DNA of 64,000 nt. Source: Blasia pusilla. Taxonomy: Eukaryota; Marchantiophyta; Marchantiopsida; Blasiales. The notes beneath the pieces are model-generated. The model saw only the letters and a list, made by a program, of their open reading frames with translations, did not search any database and was not told the origin of the DNA. The first letter of the stretch is position 1, and the number at the start of each line of letters is the position of its first letter. The stretch is taken from positions 11,470,001-11,534,000 of the forward strand of contig CM114274.1 in NCBI GenBank assembly GCA_050084515.1. The letters run 5' to 3'. Made by a program: the position numbers and the translations under genes. Shown here one piece after another: positions 46,801 through 59,966 of this stretch.

Positions 46801-49800
46801 GTACAGTGACCAAAATTTGTTCGCCCATGAACCCAAACTACATCCTTTCTACATGTTAGCTTTCATTTAAGATATAACAACTGGAATACAGAAAGTTAGG
46901 TAAGAACCTGGCAAAATCGTGATATTGCATACAGATTGCTGAGACCTGCAACTTCCGAGAAGACCATTGAGCTCTGCTACATGCCAAACAAGACCAGACC
47001 TGTCACACCTGTCAAGATTCTTTATGAGTGCAGCTGCTAAGACCTACTATTTAGATGTAAGTCGAATCACCACTTGGCATCTACAAGTTTCTACCCAACG
47101 TTCTCATGACATCTCCTCCGATACTCTAAATCAAAGTAGAGGAGGCATCCAAATAAACTATATTTTGGATGAAGAGAAATTAAATATGTCCATCTATCAG
47201 AATCAAGTAAGTCATAAGTGACATATTTCATATGCCATTCACTCAAGCCTGCAGGAATGAGAGTGACGTCACACAGATTCACAAGCTTGTAAATTACACA
47301 AGACCTGACGACTTGGTGAAAGCTAAGAGTGTCACAATTCTGGGTTAGATTAAACTGTCTTTGGTTATCAGGGCCTATGAGAAACCTAAACAATTCCAAT
47401 TGGCTGGTAAATTTTAAACTTGTATGATCAGGCCACATGGCAAACATACCTGGCGAGGTACATCAGCTGACCTGAAGAAGAGGAGACAATGAGAAGGGAG
47501 ACCATCACGACCAGCCCGTCCACTCTCCTGTGACGTTCAACACACGACGGGCCAACTCAAACTTGGATTCAAAAGCAGTTCCCATGTACTCACAGAAATC
47601 CAAGAACTGAATCTAGCTGATTTATTGATCTCCTCTGGTTGAATTACCCCCAAGAAAAAGGTCAAAAGAGGAGACTAATTCTAGTAAAATTCACAAACGC
47701 AACTGTATCCATTAGACTACACAGTAGTCATACAAGATAACCTCCCCACACCTAAATGCCATTTTTTTATTTCATACAGGATGATCATTTCTGTCTTCAC
47801 GACCGCATCCATCTGCTATAGGCCTGAATTGTAAATTGTACATATGGTTTACAGTTCTCAGTACACCTCTCAACAGGATGTCCACACAACGGCATTAATT
47901 GAATGCTGTCTTTCTACAGAAATGAGGAAATGAAGGTCAGTCTAGTCATCCAAGACACTACTACTGAAGGCACAGCTCAACATCCTCTACCTGGTAATAC
48001 GTTTCCAAAGACTTGCTCAAGCTGTGGTGGATAACAAAACGCACTGCTAACAACCAAAAATGGTGTTAAACAATTACAAGCACAAACCACAGGATGCAAT
48101 TTCTGAGAATTATGCATATAAATCTCTTTCAAACATTTCTGTCAATGACGTCAGCACAAAATCTAATGTTGCTTCTTAAATTATAATTATACTACAAGAT
48201 AAAAATACTCACTCTGCTGTCACAACACATAAATTCAAAGTGTTGCTTGATAATCTCATTGGTTGACTGCGCTGGTGATTAATTTCTCACTCCCTTCTTT
48301 GCAATAAAAACTCAGTTTTCTGAATTGATGGCAGATTATTTGACTGGGGCATTACCCTCCTTCCACCCCATCCTACAATACCAAATTGACATGCTACACA
48401 GCATAATCAATCGTTTTGAACCCAAGCACAAGTCTTCCAATCATCAGCCAGGATAGAGGCTTACCATCAGGCTTATTGATGCCCATTCCAAAAGCCACCT
48501 GTAGGTAGTCAAATTTGATATCAGAAGCATTAAGATGCAATTACCATGCACAGCTTATTGGACAAGGTCAGTCCAACACCAAGCACCCACTCAATAGCAA
48601 TATCTGTCAAGATCTTAGAAGCGTATGACAGCATCTTAGCAAACAGATCTGGTCCTAAAAAGAGATTGAAGAAAACAAGGCAGCTCCTTTTTCGCACCAC
48701 ATTTATCTTATTCTGCTTTGTCAATAATCAAATTCAAATTCAGAGAGTTTCACAACTACCATCTTGCTGATGGAAGATGAGAGTAAAGTGAACAATTACC
48801 GTGCCAACTATGACCTGCACTTTATTGCTACTCCATCTGAAACAACCAACAAGCATTCAAAAGTAAAAAGGTATAAGCGTCCAAAGAGAAAAAAATATGC
48901 CAAATGCTGGAGATAAAAATTATTACAACCAAGTTAATACAAAAGGTACAATCCTGTTCATATACACCTATTAATGCACATGTCCACGTGCGCCTTGAAT
49001 GGCAAGATATCAAAAGGGAAAGGAGTAACTACACCTTGTATGCACACTGGAACGCAGGTTTGGGGGCATGTCAGCATGGTAATGAGCAGCTGAAATGCCC
49101 CTTTTCCGTAGCTCCTCAGCAACCTAGGAACATAAGGCGGCATCTTCAGTAATTTTTTTCAAGCTAAGCTTAGGACTTGGCATCAAAACATTACAGCTCG
49201 TGTCTGAACTTCACAAAAGATTGTTCGGTAAAACAATGTTATAAATATCCTAGTGACCATGTCAACCTTTATCTGCCTTGATAACCTGAAGGCCTGAACT
49301 GATGAGAAAGCAATGCATTCCAAACACAAGCCACATGGATTATATTGTGTAAAGAAGTTAGCTAGCCAGAAGCCATGATGGACAGTAGTTGCCCCTGGCC
49401 TGATCTAGTACAGTAGGAAGAAAGATAGTTACGCTTAAAGTCTCGTCTAAGTTTAGGGACAGCTATTTAAGAGGAATAAGTTTATCAGCTCAATTTTTGG
49501 AAATATCTTAGGGTTCGTTTTAGGTCAGCCTCCATCTAGCTACGCAGCCAGAGGCTGCCCCCCCTTCCACGCCACTACTACATACGCATTGCTTGTTCCT
49601 CTGTTCAGTTAGTGTTATCTGTTCCATTGAGAAGCACTCACTCTCCACCAGGATGCTGCTGCAGTAAGGTACTGAATGCCCCTGAGTGTTCAGCTCGTTT
49701 TACTTTTGTCTCATGTGTATGAGCTTGTCCTAGTTTGGTGTTACCACTCTTTCTTGTTCCAAGATCAGCTAAGGTGTTCCTAGTGTGTGTGTTTATCTGC

Positions 49801-52800
49801 TGCTGGGAAGTTGTGATGTTGAGACTGTGCAGGGAGCTGGCCTAGACATGGCCATAAGACTCTTACTATGTCTGACAAGTTAGCACTGCTAGGTACTGTG
49901 CATGCTGTGCATGCTGTGCTTACCCTTTCTCAACAGTGTTTCAAGGCCCTCTACCCTCTGAATTCTTATTATGAACCTTTGGTACTTTCCAGGTCAATTC
50001 ATCCACTAGGTGATTTTCATTCAGTATCACAATCATCTAAGTTACAAGTTTAATGAAATGCATGCCACATATTACTTCATTTTCCCTTGTTGAATCCATC
50101 ACATACTCCTTCAATTACTTAAGGTTAGACAACTTAGAAAAATGTACCTGCTCGCATTCGCGACGAGTAAAGCAGTAGACAATCCCGGATTCCTTCTCTG
50201 TGTATTCTCCCTTTATAAAATCTGCAATATCATCTACAGCACCGCTTGCACTTGCCTTCTTATCTCGAACCTGCAAAACCACAGGTCAGGGTTTAGTAAT
50301 CCTATTCTTGATGTTCACTGAGGGTTTGGCAATTAAGGTTGTAAGGTTCCTTTTTAGCTTGACTAAAATCTTTTTCAGCCTCTCCATAGTTCTATCAAAA
50401 CAAACCAGTTTCTCAGATTGGAATTCATTGGTTACCTCGTAGAATAAATTCGGTCGATTGATTGAGGTGACAAACCTCTCACAGTAGGATATTTGCAACA
50501 TCTCTCGTACATCAGTCTGAACACGTTGTGTGGCAGTTGCCTTGCACATACACAGACAGCCAATTACCACATTTGGATACCGCAGACATGAATTCAATTT
50601 GGAGTCACAGCTACAGAAATACACATTTGCATTAGAAGTATTATGGCAGTTAAGGCTTACTGTAAGGGCCATAATTGGCACTTTTGGAAACTGCTTCTTG
50701 AGAATGCCTAGATTTTTGTAGTCAGTCCTGAAATCATGCCCCCATTGACTACAGCAGTGAGCTTCCTGCAAAATTTGAAAGGATGGTTAACAAATGATGG
50801 AGCCATGAATCGATAACCATTTAAATTTGATGGTCTTAAGAACAACTTCAGGAACCAAATTCAATAATTAAGTAATAGCATTGAAAAGTAAATGTATCTC
50901 AAATATGAAAAAGATGAAGACCCACATCTATCGCCATCAGAGATAAGCGACCAGATTTATTGCACTTTTCCAGCTTGGACATGAATCGTTTGCTTTTCGC
51001 AATCTTTTCAGGTGTGACATACAGAATCCGAAGGTCCCCTAATCCTTTCTCCAGTGAGAGATATATTGATTTCTCCTGGTCCTTGGAGGTTGTTGAGGTG
51101 AGCATCCCAGCTGTAATCCCCAAGGCCGTAAGTCCCATGACCTGCACTTCCCTTTTAGTTCCTCGATGTCAATGATACAAGAAAGAGAATCCAAATTGAT
51201 AAAAGTAAAAAACCGACAGAATGAAATCACCAGCTGAGCAATCAAACTTTGGTACGTGTAATTGACTTTATCAGCTGAAGGTCATATCCTACATGCAGAG
51301 CAATTCTAATTTGCTCTTCGTGCAATCAGGGCAGTGCTGCCCAATATTCTACAACTCCAGGACTTTCTGCCAGTAGGACAAGTTGTTCAACAATCGGTGG
51401 AGTCTACCTGGTCTTGAATAAGCGAGAGGAGGGGACTGATAATCAGAGCAATTCCAGTCCGCAGCAAAGCAGGCAGCTGATAACAGAGACTTTTCCCACC
51501 ACCAGCTGCCATGATCACCACCACATCCCTTCCACTCATCACAGCATTGATGATCTGTAGGTTCAAGGAAAAAATGATAAGTTTAGTTTGAGTTGTATTT
51601 TCAGCGATAAATCTACTTGAGACACCACACACAGTTATTCAAGTCATATAACTTGAGAAAAAGGAAAATAACATTGTATTGTCCTGCAAAAAATCCCAAA
51701 ACAGAACACGTTCAATTGTGTTACCAGCCCCATGACAGGCATAGAATTTCCTTGTGGTTGGGAGATAGAATAGAAGGTGTCAAATGCTTTGTCCAAATTT
51801 TTAAATCTCATAATGAAAGCAGACCTCACGCTGATTAGGCCGGTAGGAAGAAATTCCAAAAACATTCAGTCGTAGATCAGCTGCCCGCTCGTCCCACTCG
51901 AAAGAACCACTCCAATCTTCTCTGGCGGAACCTGAATCCCCTGCTTGGACACCATCGCCTTCAAGATCCCTAAACCAAAGATGCAAGGAGCAGTATGAAC
52001 TCTCATTGAAAAGTTGAGGGGGCAATCTCCCGACAAAATAACAGCCGAAATAACAAAGGAAAGTACCTGCAAGCATCTAGAAGGCCCTGAAGCTCTTCAC
52101 GCTGTCCCAGAAGCCTCTCTTGATGTTCCAGTAAAGTGCTTATCTGATCTGTGACATTGCATACAACATCCACAAGGAGTCACCAACATGAGGTATGGAA
52201 AGTAAATTATATTAAAGTTAATTTTCCTTGTTTTTAATATCCTTTCTTTAATAAGTCCTGGCAAAAACCAGTTCTATTATTAAATAACAGTTTTCGAGAT
52301 ATAATTTTATCCAGTTTCAAGCAGAACCTTACTGGACACTACGTGGAGAGGTTTCAATTGGAAAGAGTAGTAGCAATCATCATATGACCACTCCTGTGGA
52401 CATCCTGCTGATGGAAAAAATGCACCAGTCACAAATCCACCGACAACCCAGAGCCATACCCAATGTATCGGAGACAGGGGCCCGAGTAGCGGCAATGTGG
52501 ATAATAGGGACATGTCCATTCCACAAAATTCCGGAGGGGGTGGAAAGAGGGTACACCCAAGCGCAACAAGGGAGAAGGGACACCCGATTATGTCCTCAAG
52601 GGTAAGGATCACAATAAGAGATTTTCAGGGAAGCAAATACGAATTCAATAACGAAGACCACTTTGAAACCTTGAGCCCTGTACGCTTTTTATTACATCTA
52701 CTGAAAGAGATACCATCCTGTCCTGGGAATATCAAGAAGTTCTTAGACGAAACAGAGTTTAGAGCAATAGAAATGCAGGAAATGATGAGCCCCGCAGGCA

Positions 52801-52914
52801 GGCATCGCAATTCCCAGAAAAAATTGAACTCAGGGTAAGAAACATCGACCAACCTTGAACCTGGTTGAGCTCCTGCTGCACGAGCTGTAGTTGCTGCGCC
52901 AAATCCTCGGCCAT
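43814..52914 (-). CDS. RECQL2: RecQ-family 3'-5' DNA helicase, RECQL2-like, 21 exons (843 aa)
   Basis: Exons, high to low: 52914-52854, 52148-52067, 51969-51825, 51554-51408, 51141-50926, 50765-50661, 50540-50436, 50270-50148, 49123-49035, 48836-48800, 48498-48465, 48043-47991, 47527-47450, 46973-46908, 46593-46527, 46351-46298, 45864-45757, 45486-45401, 45266-45188, 44895-44672, 44386-43814. All phases agree and there is no internal stop. The protein starts [11 protein letters not shown] with a short coiled coil. Helicase motifs follow: [14 protein letters not shown] (motif 0), [13 protein letters not shown] (Walker A), [13 protein letters not shown] (DEAH box split between exons 5 and 6), [24 protein letters not shown] and ESGRAGRDG (motif VI). 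RQC zinc cysteines follow (CRR, QDC, CDNC). No HRDC domain is seen. It resembles Arabidopsis RECQL2, a nuclear WRN-like helicase acting on D-loops and replication intermediates, but has a longer Ser/Glu/Lys-rich tail ending in [17 protein letters not shown]. The exon 17 donor is G|GCAAGT, a GC-AG intron. Confidence 0.93.
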
Positions 52915-54930
52915 CACGTATCCAAATGGTCAGACGCCGACACCCGAAACATACGCTCTTTTGCGGCATTCAAGACCTCCAGCCCTTCAAGAAAAACAGA
53001 GTTTCTCGCATTTGACGTCGCTCTCAATCAGACGCCTACATCATCGCCAGCCAAATCACGAACGCAATCGGCCCCGCATCAAATGCTACACTCGAGAAAG
53101 AGGAGAACGTACACATACAGAAGTAAGGGTGCGCATTAAGAATTTGAATCTCTATCAGGTGGCTCCAAGTACGTGGTCCGCCGCGCTTTCCAACCATGTA
53201 CACGTGAATATGATACGAGGTCTACTAAATTAGGTGACTCTGTTGGCGACATCCTTGAATTTACAGAAAAAAAAAATTTAAGTGGAATATATATTAATCA
53301 AAATTAATTTGATATTATAATGGGTGATTATAAATATTAATAAAATATAATTAATATGATAAATAACCAAAATTTTAGAGTTTTGATTTCAATTCGTATT
53401 TGATGGAAAAAGGAAATAAAAAGTTAAAGGAGGATTAGCTTTTTTTTAACTTTATTGAAAGATAAAATTACTTAGTGTAACCATGTCAAAACCACTCTTC
53501 AAATTATAATATAGATTTAAATTTTATCTTTTCATTTATTAGATCTTTATGAGGATAATTTGAAAGTTAAATTTAAAAAATAATTTAGCACTTTGGGGGT
53601 TAGTTAAATCATGGTCATATTTTTACATTAATAATGGATAATTTGAAGTATTCATCCACTTGTGCATAGCAAGAGCATGCAATAATTTTATTCATATTAT
53701 TAGTGGACAACACCTCTCTTTTGACATTTGATATCTTTAGCTCATCAGGTTTGACATCTATCCTTCGATAATTTAGACCCGTGCATCGTATGGATATCCA
53801 CCAGTGTCAAAAAAATAAGATGCATAATTGATTAGAGGAGACAATACTAGTGGATTCAAGTGAATTGACATGCAATTTATATTACCCATCATTATAGTTA
53901 AAGTGTGACTAATGAGTTAACCAACCACCGAAACTATTAATTAACCTCTTTAATCAACCCTGAACTTTGAGTGATCCAATTTTTTGCGAGGGCATGCATG
54001 TCAAGGGGGCACTTTTCCATAATAATGTAGATTTTAGTAGTCTAAAATTAAAATGAATGGAGAAGGAGAATGCGAATGAAATAAGCTTGCTTTTTTTTTA
54101 TCTCTTTGCAATTAACTATAGAGTTAAATTTTTTGAATATTGTAGGTGTCTTTTATACAATTGATTAACGAGAATTTAGTGCAAATTATCTTTTATTTTC
54201 AAAGAATATATTCAAAAAATGAAGACATAGGGGAGCAAGAAGAGTACCTGAAAAGAAAATCCTCATCAAGAAGCTATTTTTCGCTCATACCTTTAACAAA
54301 ACATTATAGAATCCAACCTCTACTCACTAGAAGGAAATAGGTGATTTTAGAATTAGAGTATTTACAACTAGGTCCTATAGCACTAGTTTTACAACTAGAA
54401 ATCCTAAGATTACTAACATGTAATCATCTAGTCGTGGTATGTCACTAAACTTAGTCACTAAGCATGACAGGAATTTAAACTTTATAATTCTGAATAAAGA
54501 ATATTTAGAATTAAATGATTTTATATCACATTTTATGATATGGAAATGAAGTTATCTAGATCTAGCCCTCTTAACTATGTGTAGTTGATTTGTAATAACT
54601 AAGAGTACATGACGTGTAAAAACTAAGAATAATGATAAATTGGTTATATGATATTTCATTAGTAAGTATATAAATTACGTGGAAATATAAGTACTAGTTG
54701 TAGTCATAAACTAAAAAAAAAAAAAAACTAGAAATACGATAAGACCCAGGTGGTCTATGCCACTTGGGTCTTCTCTTCTTTAAGAAAATTTTTTTGTGGG
54801 AGTCGAATTTGCAAAGAGACAAGTTTCAAAGATGAAGTGACTACCCGATCAAATCCTACGCGCAAAATAGTTTTGTGGCACGTGCGCTTGTTACCGATGC
54901 TATGTACGGTTGTAGGGCTTAGGAAGGTCC
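52915..54930. other. RecQ promoter region and AT-rich intergenic DNA
   Basis: Bases 52915-53230 have moderate GC and should hold the RecQ 5' UTR and promoter (reading leftwards). From 53240 to 54740 the DNA is very AT-rich with no gene, ending in a run of 15-16 A near 54713-54728. A CCCGTGCATCGTATGG phrase near 53778 resembles a decayed Helitron hairpin. Confidence 0.4.
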
Positions 54931-55063
54931 GAGGTTGAGCATTTTGCGTTGTGAAAAATTGAAGGCTGCAGTGCGACGTAGAGAGTTCTGGTCGAGGTTG
55001 AGCATTTTACGTTGTGAAAAATTGAAGGTTGCGGTGCAGGCGTGCGGCGTAGAGAGTTCCAAT
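54931..55063 (+). repeat. Tandem duplication of a 63-70 bp unit
   Basis: GAGGTTGAGCATTTTGCG... at 54931-54993 is repeated at 54994-55063 with a few changes and a short insertion (GCAGGCGTG). It makes a 108-codon open frame (54935-55261) look repetitive. I do not regard that frame as a proven gene. Confidence 0.75.
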
Positions 55064-57204
55064 CTCAAAGGAGCGTATATTGTTGAGGAAGATGTGGCTC
55101 TCTATTATCGTCATTGTAAGCTACTTCCCAAGTTTTTTCTTTGTTGCTACGCTCCTTGTATTTCAATATTCACGAGATCTCTCTCTCTCTCTCAAGAGAG
55201 AGAGAGAGAGAGAGACAGAGACAGAGAACCACATCTTTTTCCATTCTCTTTTTTTGCCTAGCCTACTATTGCAAAATGAAAAAATTTGAAGGACTCACGT
55301 GACTGAGGTTATTGAAGGGAGAGCTTGTAACATCATCAGTAAGGGACTTCTTCCTTGATTACCTTCAAGTTATTGAGTAGCGTTTGGTTTTCATGCTCAA
55401 GTTCAGCCTCCCGATCCTCAAGTCTGAATTGTGTGGTGGCTACCATATGTGATCAAAATTGGACAGGTACAACCAAAGTCTAATTGCTCATTTTTTTTTC
55501 CTAGTAGTTTAAGAAGGGAATTGTTCTTCCAGAAACTTGTATCTGTCCTCATCTCTCACCTACTGAGTCATCTTGCTTAGTCACATATGTCGGTTCTTTA
55601 TTATTAAGGCCCTTCATCGCGGTGTATTGAAGTGGAGTTGATTGAGCTCAACTCTGCTTACTTGGAAGAGTTTCCTCCATGATTCTAAGTCAAGAGGTGC
55701 CACATCTTCCTTTTGTGTCTTTTTTGGCCTTGCAAGCATACATACTATGCCGTGGATGGACAATGATGGAGATTGGAATGAGTGTGGAGAGGAAGAAGTG
55801 AAGAACACATCATGTAATTCATATGAGAGGATGGTTCAGAGAGAGAGAGAGACTGGACTCATTAAAACTCTTGCCTTTGGCGGATCTCAGTAGAGGAGGA
55901 TGTCTATCCTTTTTGACCAATGGTTGTTCCCGATGCTCAAGTAGTTTCAGGGTTCTATAATCTAACTTGGTAATATGAGAAGATGCAACTTCAAGAGCCC
56001 TCTCCTTGTAAGGCATTTTCAAATTGGTAAATGTTGCTAGAGCCGATTGTTCTAGCCTTGAAGATATAACAAATGGTATTTGAGGAGTTGTGTTTTTTTG
56101 GTAGGTCACTACTTGATGATGGCACATAACTTTCTTGAATTTCAGCGCTCCGATTGGATAACAAGTTGGATCCTTCTGAAGTAACCACACGAGCTGCTCA
56201 CATACAGACTTCTTGCAATCTACATGTGCATCACTTCTTTGGCTACCAAGTTAAATCCAACCCCCCTAATTTGGATCACCCTGAAGGATTACATCTTTTG
56301 GTTTCATAGTCCAAGTATAAGATCCACTATTCTCACTTAAGAGACTTTCTTTAGGGACATGCTCACTAGCCACAACAGTCAAATTTGAGTCATCACCTTT
56401 ACTTCGGTTTATTAGGAGTCATTTTTTCAACCATTGAATGGCTTATAGCTTACACCATAATAGAAACTGTGTTTCTTTATTTTATGTAGGAGACATATAT
56501 ATTTTTGATAAGCTTTGTCCTTGTTGTTTATAGGTACTCTTCTTTCATAGAGGTGATTATGCCTCATAGATGCTCGTAGCCCAAAGTTGGCAGAGGTTAT
56601 GTATCTTGGCAATATAAAGTGCGACTCTTCGCCATAAGAAATCCTCTTGAGAGTTGAGACCATAGGGCTTGCAATAACTAAACCTAAAATACGACAAGGT
56701 GGGTCATTTGTTATTCTCACAACACTTTCTATGTGGTTTGTTTAATTTTCAAAGGATTTTTTTGGGTGTCTATGGTCAATAAGTATCATATCAATGTTGA
56801 ACCTACTAGAAAATGCAATAGCTTTGAGGCATGAATGTAGGTTGGTGAATGTGTCAAACACTTATGTTGTTACCAACTAGCTACATCAGCAAATGTTCTT
56901 ATTCTATTCTCTTTCTAACTAATTTCCACAATATATATATATATATCTTTATGTAGCAAGTGGCTGGACTTGAGCAAGGAGCACTGACTAGGACACATTG
57001 ATTGCAAGAGTCACATTTGTTCTTGGTAAGTACCACAACCTTAAGCCAAAGTAGAAATTTGCCAAGTCAATTTCCTGGTCTAAAAATGCAAACATCTGAA
57101 AATTATCATGCTAGAGCTTACACCAATGTGCCAAAGTTGAGTCTTACTGACCCACAACGAATCGCATCGCATGATAATAAGTTGTGACAAAGATAGAAGG
57201 AGGC
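55064..57204. other. Unassigned region upstream of the CACTA fragment
   Basis: A CT-run followed by a GA-run (about 55179-55216) forms a near-palindromic microsatellite. Minus-strand frames at 55819-56190 (123 codons, with LKLLEHREQPLVKKDRHPPLL) and 56427-56720 (97 codons) may be parts of a decayed transposon protein, but I could not name a family. An (AT)n run is at about 56931-56947. Confidence 0.3.
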
Positions 57205-58737
57205 AACAAAGATCCTTGGGTTGAAAAAAAATAGATGTCCGTGTAATGAATGCAAAGGGGTGAGAATGAGAATGCTACATGTAATAGAGAAGCACCTTAT
57301 AATGTATGATAGGTACAAATAGAATATTGAAGAACATTGATGAATATGATTCATCAGATGATGAATGGAGGTATGTGTTTTCAAGACACAAGAACATTAA
57401 CATAGATGAGACTACCCAAGAGCCTGATGTTGATTGCAATATCATGATTTCCATCCCATCTGCCATAGATCTTGATGAAAATGTAGAGGTTCATAATATG
57501 ATCAATGAAGCCTTTCATCAATATGACTCTGGGCACGTAGAGGAACCCCTTGATGAACACCAACCTATTGCTGGCGTAAATGAAGATGGAAGTCCTTCTA
57601 AGATAGGAGATGATGAACAAGAATTAGGATGTACTAAGAAAGATTGGGTAGTTGATTCTGAGGCGTTACGAGAGGCATGTCGCCCTTTATTCACGGGAAG
57701 CAAGAGTAGTAAATTAGCATTCACGATGGTGTTCTTGAATATTTGTGGCGCCCACAACATCCCAAATGTTGCTGTTGATGAGATTTTGAAATTCTTGAGT
57801 TTACAAATCCTTCCAAGTGACAACCATGTCCCTAAGAACCACTATGCATCAAAGAAACTCATCAGAAAGCTTGGACTTAATTATGTCCAAATCCACGATT
57901 GTCCCAATGGTAGTATGTTATTCCATGGTTCATACAAAGACCTGGTTGTATGTACCAAGTGCAAAGCACCAAGGTTCAAGGACGTGGGGAAGAGTAAAGT
58001 GGCATTGAAGGTGCTTCGATATTTCCCTATAATTCCAAGGTTGAAGCGCATGTATAGATGCAAAACGATTGCTAAACTTAATTATGACTTGGACTTCAAA
58101 AAATAAGAGTACAGATGGCTTGGTGATTCACACAAGGGATTGTAAGCAATGGAGGGAAATTGACCGCCAATGGCTTGATTTCATGAATGAGCCTCGAAAC
58201 TATAGATTTGGTTTGGCATTCAATGGAGTTAATCCCTTTAGTGACAATAACAGCGTATGGTCTATGTGGCATGTACTCTTGGTCAATTAAAGTTTTTCCC
58301 CTTGGTTATGTACTAAGAAGTTCTTCCTCCAATTGGCTCGTATAATACCTAGGAAAAAAATTGTGAGTTCAAAAAAACCTAGATGTTTACCTTGCTCCAC
58401 TTATTGTTGAGTTACAAATATTGTGGAAGGGGGTCACTGCTTTTGACGTTAGTGGTATAGAAGGAAGCAAAAAGTTCCATCTTCGAGCTATGATCATGTG
58501 GACAATAAGTGACTACCTAGGGTTGGATATTGTCTCTGGCCAAGCCACTAAAGGCATATTAGGATGTGTTGTGTGTGGGCCAAATGTTGGTTCTTACTAT
58601 TCTAAACCATTGCATAAACCCACATTTCAAGGCCATTGACGTTACAAAGAAAGAAACCATCCATGTAGAAATAGACAAGTTTCCCATCATTTCGATTCTT
58701 GAGTGGAGACCCATTCCCCTTCAAGGCGAGTATCTAG
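57205..58737 (+). pseudogene. CACTA (En/Spm) transposase fragment
   Basis: Bases 57225-57300 read CPCNECKGVRM...VIEKHLIMYDRY, the N-terminal transposase-associated zinc domain. A long frame (57306-58106, 266 codons) leads through a DE-rich region to NHYASKKLIRKLGLNYVQIH, then DCPNGSMLFHG, CTKCKAPRF and RFKDVGKSKVALKVLRYFPI. This is the signature of plant En/Spm transposases. It continues in other frames with TDGLVIHTRDCKQW, FGLAFNGVNPF (58212-58244), FDVSGIEGSKKFHLRAMIMW (58443-58500) and CVVCGPNVGSYYSKPL (58566-58612). The fragment ends abruptly at 58737 where a gypsy LTR begins. Stops and shifts after 58106 inactivate it. Confidence 0.88.
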
Positions 58738-59747
58738 TGTCGCGACCCTCATAACCAAACAACACCAAATACGCGCCAAGCGAAACATCAGAACTCAAAG
58801 GAACTCACGCCGCGAGGTTTGCGCTTTGGAGAGGCGTTTGGAAGAGTCTCTTGGAAAAGTCTAAGAGACGAAACGTGGAACAGAGGTGTGCGTTTCATGC
58901 GTTAGTGGTCGCGACCAGGAAACCTAGACCAAACGCGAGCCGAGACTTGAGATGAGTTGAGTCTTGGAGGTTGGTTGCCAAAGAGGTGAGAACCAGTTTG
59001 GAACATGACTAGCGTTTGGGAGAATCTGACTGTGTTTAGGACCATAACGTTGAGCTCCGGGATGCGTTCGGGACAAGTAAGGGCGCGTTGGAAAGCTGAT
59101 CTTGAGACGCTTCCAACGCACCAAAGATCTCAGCAAACGCATAAGTACAGGCTGAGATATTGGCCGAAAACGATTCAGAGAGCAATCGGGTTGAGGGCCA
59201 GTGAGGGGCAGGTGTCTTTCCTAAATGTAGGGGCCCCGGAGATCCCCAGAAGTACTAGTAAGGGGAGTACCTTCTCTGAGATGTCTCGGAAACGAAACCC
59301 CACTTTGGCGCCAAACGGCGTTTGAGAGGCACGGATGAAACGGAGTTTGGCGAAAACCCAAACCCAAACCTGATCCAAGGGAGTGGACTTTTACGCCACA
59401 CTTGGATTCCAACCAGATTCACCGTGCGAGTCTTGGTGAGGAACTCATTGGATGTTCATCGGACGATTGGAACCGCTAGGCGCGAAACGCCGTTTGAGTT
59501 CTGAACCGACGAAGAAAGTCTGGTCCCAAGTCTTTCGAGACTTGCCCGTGTTGGAAACCGCGAAACTAGGAAGGTTGAGCTTGAAGAGAGAGTCCGAGAC
59601 GAGAACTCGGAAAGTAATCCCGCTGATTGATCCAAGACCCGACTAACGGTGCGTGTTTGGATGCAGATCAGCGTTGAGAGCGTGACCTCATCAACGCACG
59701 CTTCGCAACAAACAAGATTAACGTTCAAGAAGAGTAGGCGCACGACA
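58738..59747 (+). repeat. 5' LTR of the second gypsy element (1010 bp)
   Basis: It begins TGTCGCGACC at the CACTA break and ends GCGCACGACA, two bases before a primer-binding site. The 3' LTR is outside the window, so the boundaries rest on TG...CA, the break in the CACTA reading and the primer-binding site. Short frames inside are not genes. Confidence 0.75.
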
Positions 59748-59749
59748 CG

Positions 59750-59760
59750 TGGTATCGAGC
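59750..59760 (+). other. Primer-binding site
   Basis: TGGTATCGAGC, two bases after the LTR, closely matches the usual plant initiator-Met tRNA primer site (TGGTATCAGAGC). Confidence 0.75.
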
Positions 59761-59966
59761 AATTCCTTGATGAGCGTGAACTTGGGGTCGTTGAAGATCT
59801 GGGCGTTTGGGGAGAACTCAAGGTAGCCGGAAGACCACGACGCCGAGGAGGAACGCAAGAGGCGAGGAGGAGATCTGAGAAAAGGCGACGACTTCGCAAA
59901 TGGCGACCAAAGGCGAAGAACCGAGGAAACCGCGAGTCAAAGCAAAGAAGCCAAGAGATTTAATCA

